The notes under the pieces: model-generated
What the model was told of the DNA's origin: nothing
The model's database searches: none
Seen by the model: only the letters and a program-made list of their open reading frames with translations
Shown here: piece after piece, positions 60,323 to 64,000 of the stretch
Layout: every line of letters starts with the position of its first letter
Position numbering within the stretch: position 1 is the first letter of the stretch
Position numbers and translations under genes: made by a program
Source: Saccharomyces paradoxus
Taxonomy: Eukaryota > Ascomycota > Saccharomycetes > Saccharomycetales > Saccharomycetaceae
Direction: 5' to 3'
Assembly: GCF_002079055.1 (NCBI RefSeq)
Contig: NC_047494.1
Span: 1 to 64,000 of the forward strand
Length of the DNA: 64,000 nucleotides

Positions 60323-61531
60323 TTAGTCCTTGGTCTCCGCGGTGTCCTGGGAGGGCTTTATGCAATTGCCGTCTCTCTGCTGTTGCTGCCTGTACTGTTG
60401 CTGTTGTTGGAGGAAGCGCTCTCTGATCATTTCTTTTACCTCCTGTTTCTGCTTCACCCATTCTTCAGCCTTGCCCAACGTAGAGTCGACTACGCCCATG
60501 ACGTTCCTCACCATTTCTAGGGACTCTTTGGCGAGAATGAGCACTTTCCCATTCGGGGTGACGGAAGAGGACGGTGGGGGTGTATCGCCGTCATCTTTGT
60601 TCCTTTTCTGCTGTTGCTGCTGCAGAAGTTGTTGCTGCCGTTGCTGCCGTTGCAGTTGTTGTTGTTGTTGCTGCAGCTCCACGTTTTGTTCTTGACAGTT
60701 GGCATAGTGAAATGAGGTGTGATGCGGCAGTGAGGTACTGTGAACGCTGTCAAACCAATTTGTGGGCAGATTTAACAGGCTTTCTCGAACCTGGGACCTT
60801 GCGGGCTCCGGCAACGAATTTGCTGTAAACTTCGATATCAGTGAGTAAACTTTCTTGACTGTGCCGACCACCTCCATCTTTACCACAATAGACTGCTCAC
60901 TGGCGTTGACTTGCTCCGAGGCATCAAAGAACTCCTCGTCGTCATCATCTTCGTCAGACGATGTATCGTCCTCGCCAGCTCCGGCGGTCGTCCCAGCACT
61001 TCCATCTTGCTTATGCAAAGGGTGCACCTGCTCCTTTTCTACAAGGTCCTGCAAACAGGATACTTTATCGGAAAGCTGCTTGTTAGCCAGCTTTAAAAGA
61101 TGCAGGCACGTAACAAGCCTCTTCTTAGACTCGATGGACATGTTAAGCTTGTACTCTTTCAAGTTGTCCTTCCCCTTGGCAATCGCCTGCGACAGCTTCT
61201 GTCTCTTGTTGGTGAAGAACTCGTCGTCGTTGTAGTCGTAATCGTCATGCTCGTCGTCATCATCGTCCAGTAGCCTCCCTATCGATTTCAGTGGCCTCTT
61301 GTTGGTGTTTATTTCATCGTAGAAGGTAACTACGTTGCTAATAATTTTATTGCTTACGCGGTCCAGGATGTTCAGCGGCGTCGTTGACAACTCACTTGCC
61401 GACCTTTGGTCACCTTGCGAAACGTCTTCTGATCGCTGTGGCTTCTGCCTGCATGATTGTTTCAACACTCCCAGTACTTCAGCCGCTTCTACTTCTTCCT
61501 CTGATAATCCTAAACGTTGGTTTTCAGACAT
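60323..61531 (-). CDS. OPI1: Phospholipid-synthesis repressor Opi1
   Basis: The 402-residue protein is Opi1, the repressor of inositol/choline-regulated genes. In inositol starvation it is held at the ER by phosphatidic acid and the VAP protein Scs2; with inositol it enters the nucleus and represses Ino2-Ino4. Visible: a conserved N-terminal Sin3-interacting region (about 1-90), an acidic stretch and basic phosphatidic-acid-binding patch (FFTNKRQKLSQAIAKGKDN, about 106-124), a leucine-zipper segment (about 138-165), the FFAT motif EFFDASE (about 200), two Gln-rich tracts and the C-terminal activator-interaction domain. The start is the ATG at 61531; the extra upstream codon is TTG. Opi1 genes are autoregulated, and a matching element is present at 61721. 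Confidence 0.96.
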   Translation of the reverse strand: MSENQRLGLSEEEVEAAEVLGVLKQSCRQKPQRSEDVSQGDQRSASELSTTPLNILDRVSNKIISNVVTFYDEINTNKRPLKSIGRLLDDDDDEHDDYDYNDDEFFTNKRQKLSQAIAKGKDNLKEYKLNMSIESKKRLVTCLHLLKLANKQLSDKVSCLQDLVEKEQVHPLHKQDGSAGTTAGAGEDDTSSDEDDDDEEFFDASEQVNASEQSIVVKMEVVGTVKKVYSLISKFTANSLPEPARSQVRESLLNLPTNWFDSVHSTSLPHHTSFHYANCQEQNVELQQQQQQLQRQQRQQQLLQQQQQKRNKDDGDTPPPSSSVTPNGKVLILAKESLEMVRNVMGVVDSTLGKAEEWVKQKQEVKEMIRERFLQQQQQYRQQQQRDGNCIKPSQDTAETKD

Positions 61532-61720
61532 CAATGACTAGTATCTTCGTTAAAAACACTGTCCTGATACACACGCTCTAATCAGCACTGTAAACAAATG
61601 CCACGCTCTGGCCTGATATACTTTATTCGCTAGATGCAGATCGCTGTTTTGCTCCAATCCTCTTATTAATCCCTCTCATTGAGGTGGAAAAAAAATAATA
61701 ACGCCCGATTTTACCCGGTT

Positions 61721-61731
61721 GCATATGAAGA
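61721..61731 (-). promoter_or_regulatory. UAS-INO (Ino2/Ino4) element upstream of OPI1
   Basis: GCATATGAAGA reads TCTTCATATGC on the OPI1 strand, a full match to the inositol/choline-responsive consensus WYTTCAYRTGS. It lies about 190 bases upstream of the ATG. Ino2-Ino4 binding here would close the known feedback loop in which OPI1 is driven by the activators it represses. Confidence 0.65.
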
Positions 61732-61800
61732 TTATAAGGTGCCAACTATGTAGTAAAACAAACGTGCCATTTATCTATCTATGAAGTACATGTGCAAGCG

Positions 61801-63627
61801 TCAGACAATATATGCGTACTCCTCGTCGCTGATGGTCTTGTATCTGACCCAGGGGAAGGACTGGTACTGCAACTGCGGCTCTTCGACCTTCAAGTACTCA
61901 ACTTTCAGGCCGCTACATGTACAGTACGGAATCTCGAAATCAATGTTGACTAACTTATCTCGAGGAGTAACGTGGGCAGTTTGTTGGTCGTGGACTTGTC
62001 TATATAATTCCTCCAGCCTTGGTCCCGTACGCAGGGGTGGAGGATTCATTGAGGTTTTCATTTCTTCTTGCAAACGGTCATATTCTTCTTGATTAAAGAG
62101 GGGAAACTCCGCTACCATGGATGCACACGTATTCGGGTCATCTTCGTCGTTTTTATCTTGTGAGGCATTGTTCGTACTATGTTCCCGGTGACCCTTCATG
62201 GTTTGTATCTCCCATAGAAGAAAATCGTCACTCAAGTTAAACACGACCTTGCCGATGTTGGCCTTGAACCTAATTTGCTTGCTGAGGTCTATTTTATATT
62301 CCTGGAAGACCTTTGTCAGCGGGATCTTAACGTTGAGCTTCGATGTTGAATTGGTCGGTTTGAAATTTGTTTGAATTTTGGTTACAATTTGGATTTTGAA
62401 TTTCTTCAGTTTAGGTTTGATCTCAAAACCTTTCAATTTTATCATCGGCGCATCCTTTACATGCCTCTTCAACTCGTATTGGCAAAGGACAAATTCGCCA
62501 TCCGGCGGTACAAATTCGATTTCTCTTGCATCTGTTGCGGCCTGCGAACCAGCATCATCATCATCATCATCATCCTTTTCTTCCTCTTTTTCAATTGTGT
62601 TTATGGAATCTAGTGAGACACACTGGTGGAAGCTGGAATTTGACATAAATTGAGGGTCTTTGTTCAGTATCTTATTGATGGATATTTTCAGTTTGGGCAT
62701 CCCTGACAAATAGCACCTGCATACAATTTCTCCATGTATCAGGTTCTTCCTAATCACTCCCTTTTCAAAATCCATTAAGTACTGCACACGTTCAATAACA
62801 TCAAGAAAGAACTCATTTTTGGCGTAATGTATCCCCTTTGTTCTCCATGATATGGGCATTATAATTGTCTTCGCAATGTCTCCATTGATGTATAAATCAT
62901 TGCCATCATTGGGGAGCTCATCATTAATGGACTCTTTACCGGCATCATTCTTGTTTCTCAGTGTCTCTTTGACGGATTCTACCACGTTGATGCCCCTATT
63001 TTCCTTATTGTTTACCATTATACTTTTTAATTTGTTCTTACCCACATTCTTCCCTTTGGTGCTCTTTTTATTCTTCTTTTTCCTCTTTTTATCCTTCCTC
63101 TTCTTCGTATTACTGTACTGGCTATCGCTATCGCTACCGCTACTACTACTACTGCTCTCTTCATTAGAGCTCCACTCCTCGTTGTCTATTGTGACTTTTG
63201 GCAGATTGACTTTAACACGGATGTAGTCCTTGATAATACTTGGATCTGTTACTTGTACAATACCAAAGTCTATGCATTCGTCCATCAATTCCAAGACAAG
63301 TAAGACGTTGTCCAGTATGACATTTTTGGTTAAGACCTTGATTTCAAAGTATTTTTGTAAAAGATGATAGAATTGTTCTAGAAAGGCTAGTATAGTCATC
63401 AAATCTATATTCGGTTTGTCTGTGGTATGTATCACTGAAACAAAATGCAAAAAGTCTCTCTTCAAATGTATAAAGAACCAATTGTTCTGGGAGAGAACTG
63501 GAGGCGACTCGTCATGATAACATTGTTTGAAGCTCGAAAGAACCGACGACAGATTCGGTAGTGCCCTGATATTCTTAGATACCAGTGGCTCCAGATTTTC
63601 ATCCAAGATAAAAAGGCTTGACGACAT
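61801..63627 (-). CDS. APM2: Clathrin-adaptor mu-like subunit Apm2
   Basis: The 608-residue protein is Apm2, a mu-type subunit forming an alternative AP-1 clathrin adaptor complex at the trans-Golgi/endosome. The N-terminal longin-like domain (about 1-140) begins MSSSLFILDENLEPLVSKN. A long charged linker (about 150-215) has a SSSSSGSDSDSQ run and Lys/Arg clusters (KKRKDKKRKKKNKK). The mu-homology domain covers about 265-608, with WRTKGIHYAKNEFFLDVIER and, at the C-terminus, EIPYCTCSGLKVEYLKVEE and VRYKTISDEEYAYIV. An acidic Asp run (DDDDDDDAG) interrupts it. It is three residues longer than the reference by recall. Confidence 0.95.
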   Translation of the reverse strand: MSSSLFILDENLEPLVSKNIRALPNLSSVLSSFKQCYHDESPPVLSQNNWFFIHLKRDFLHFVSVIHTTDKPNIDLMTILAFLEQFYHLLQKYFEIKVLTKNVILDNVLLVLELMDECIDFGIVQVTDPSIIKDYIRVKVNLPKVTIDNEEWSSNEESSSSSSGSDSDSQYSNTKKRKDKKRKKKNKKSTKGKNVGKNKLKSIMVNNKENRGINVVESVKETLRNKNDAGKESINDELPNDGNDLYINGDIAKTIIMPISWRTKGIHYAKNEFFLDVIERVQYLMDFEKGVIRKNLIHGEIVCRCYLSGMPKLKISINKILNKDPQFMSNSSFHQCVSLDSINTIEKEEEKDDDDDDDAGSQAATDAREIEFVPPDGEFVLCQYELKRHVKDAPMIKLKGFEIKPKLKKFKIQIVTKIQTNFKPTNSTSKLNVKIPLTKVFQEYKIDLSKQIRFKANIGKVVFNLSDDFLLWEIQTMKGHREHSTNNASQDKNDEDDPNTCASMVAEFPLFNQEEYDRLQEEMKTSMNPPPLRTGPRLEELYRQVHDQQTAHVTPRDKLVNIDFEIPYCTCSGLKVEYLKVEEPQLQYQSFPWVRYKTISDEEYAYIV

Positions 63628-63787
63628 GCTCTTCCTTCCGGATTTGTTCTTTACCTATTTTTGGGTCCCTTTATTTGCTTTTTGTCAAAGGCATTCTCAA
63701 TTTTCCAATCTGGAATTTAAGTCTTTCCCTGTTATGAAAGAGCAGATGCAACTTCTCAAGAGCAAGACGAGCCAAAGTAAGAAAGTA

Positions 63788-64000
63788 ATGCACAACAAGA
63801 TAGTTAGAATTGCATCCAGTGTGCTCACAGGGGGCAAATTACTCGAGAAGTTAAAGCCCTTGACCCACTGGAAAGTTCAATGGGACCCTAACAGGACCAA
63901 ATGTTTAGGAATAACAAGAGAGGTAACCTTCAAGGACTACGAAACCACTTGGGCTTTTTTGACCCGTGTCTCTATGAGATCTCATCTATGGGGCCACCAT
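63788..64000 (+). CDS. MCO14: Pterin-carbinolamine-dehydratase-like protein Mco14, 3' part outside window
   Basis: Seventy-one codons are present, beginning MHNKIVRIASSVLTGGKLL; the rest lies beyond the window edge. The protein corresponds to YHL018W/Mco14, a mitochondrial protein resembling 4a-hydroxytetrahydrobiopterin dehydratase. Visible family features are WKVQWDPNRTKCLGITREVT, FKDYETTWAFLTRVS and the start of the MRSHLWGHHP-type histidine motif at the very end. An in-frame ATG 18 codons upstream (63734) adds a Lys/Gln-rich stretch; the 63788 start is preferred because the reference begins there as I recall. It is divergent from APM2. Confidence 0.88.
   Translation, partial: MHNKIVRIASSVLTGGKLLEKLKPLTHWKVQWDPNRTKCLGITREVTFKDYETTWAFLTRVSMRSHLWGHH

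Noticed and set aside
60855-61235. 126-codon forward frame opposite OPI1
   Set aside because: It is antisense to the acidic/Ser-rich parts of OPI1; no independent support.

Overview
The window is the left end of a Saccharomyces chromosome VIII, starting at the telomere tip and running 64 kb inward. The gene order matches the S. cerevisiae VIII-left block YHL044W to YHL018W: DUP genes, ARN1, EFM1, CBP2, MUP3, VMR1, SBP1, RPL8A, GUT1, GOS1, ECM29, OCA5, WSC4, RIM101, YHL026C, SNF6, RIM4, NPR3, tRNA-His, SPO11, AIM17, OPI1, APM2 and MCO14. Gene lengths agree almost throughout, but several proteins (SPO11, ECM29, GUT1, ARN1) differ from my recollection of the S. cerevisiae reference by a few to about ten percent. 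The best guess is therefore S. paradoxus, or a very diverged or introgressed S. cerevisiae. This rests on recall, not on an alignment.

Region by region. Positions 1-171 are C1-3A telomeric repeats. About 172-800 is a subtelomeric repeat plus a core X element with an Abf1 site and a perfect ARS consensus. No Y' element, COS gene, ARN2 or PAU gene lies between the X element and the first gene. Positions 1306-4264 hold two DUP-family membrane-protein genes separated by a solo Ty LTR with intact 5-bp target duplications. A full-length Ty1-family element (4262-10147, minus strand, GTGAG duplications) is inserted exactly at the end of the second DUP gene, and its LTR supplies that gene's stop codon. 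Positions 10148-13123 are gene-poor, with one or two small uncertain frames. From 13124 onward the region is ordinary compact yeast euchromatin in which every gene looks intact.

Several genes share themes. ARN1 serves siderophore iron uptake (an Aft1-type site lies upstream). MUP3 is a methionine permease (Met31/32-type site). GUT1 is glycerol kinase, and OPI1 represses phospholipid synthesis (an Ino2/Ino4-type element lies upstream, fitting autoregulation). RIM101, RIM4 and SPO11 act in the alkaline-pH and meiosis programme, and RIM4 carries a striking palindromic URS1 element. ECM29 is a proteasome factor with a perfect Rpn4 (PACE) site. RPL8A has a duplicated Fhl1-type motif. Start codons were chosen as the first ATG consistent with family length; for CBP2, GUT1, GOS1, ECM29, SPO11 and OPI1 the open frame runs further upstream, but I judge the extension non-coding.
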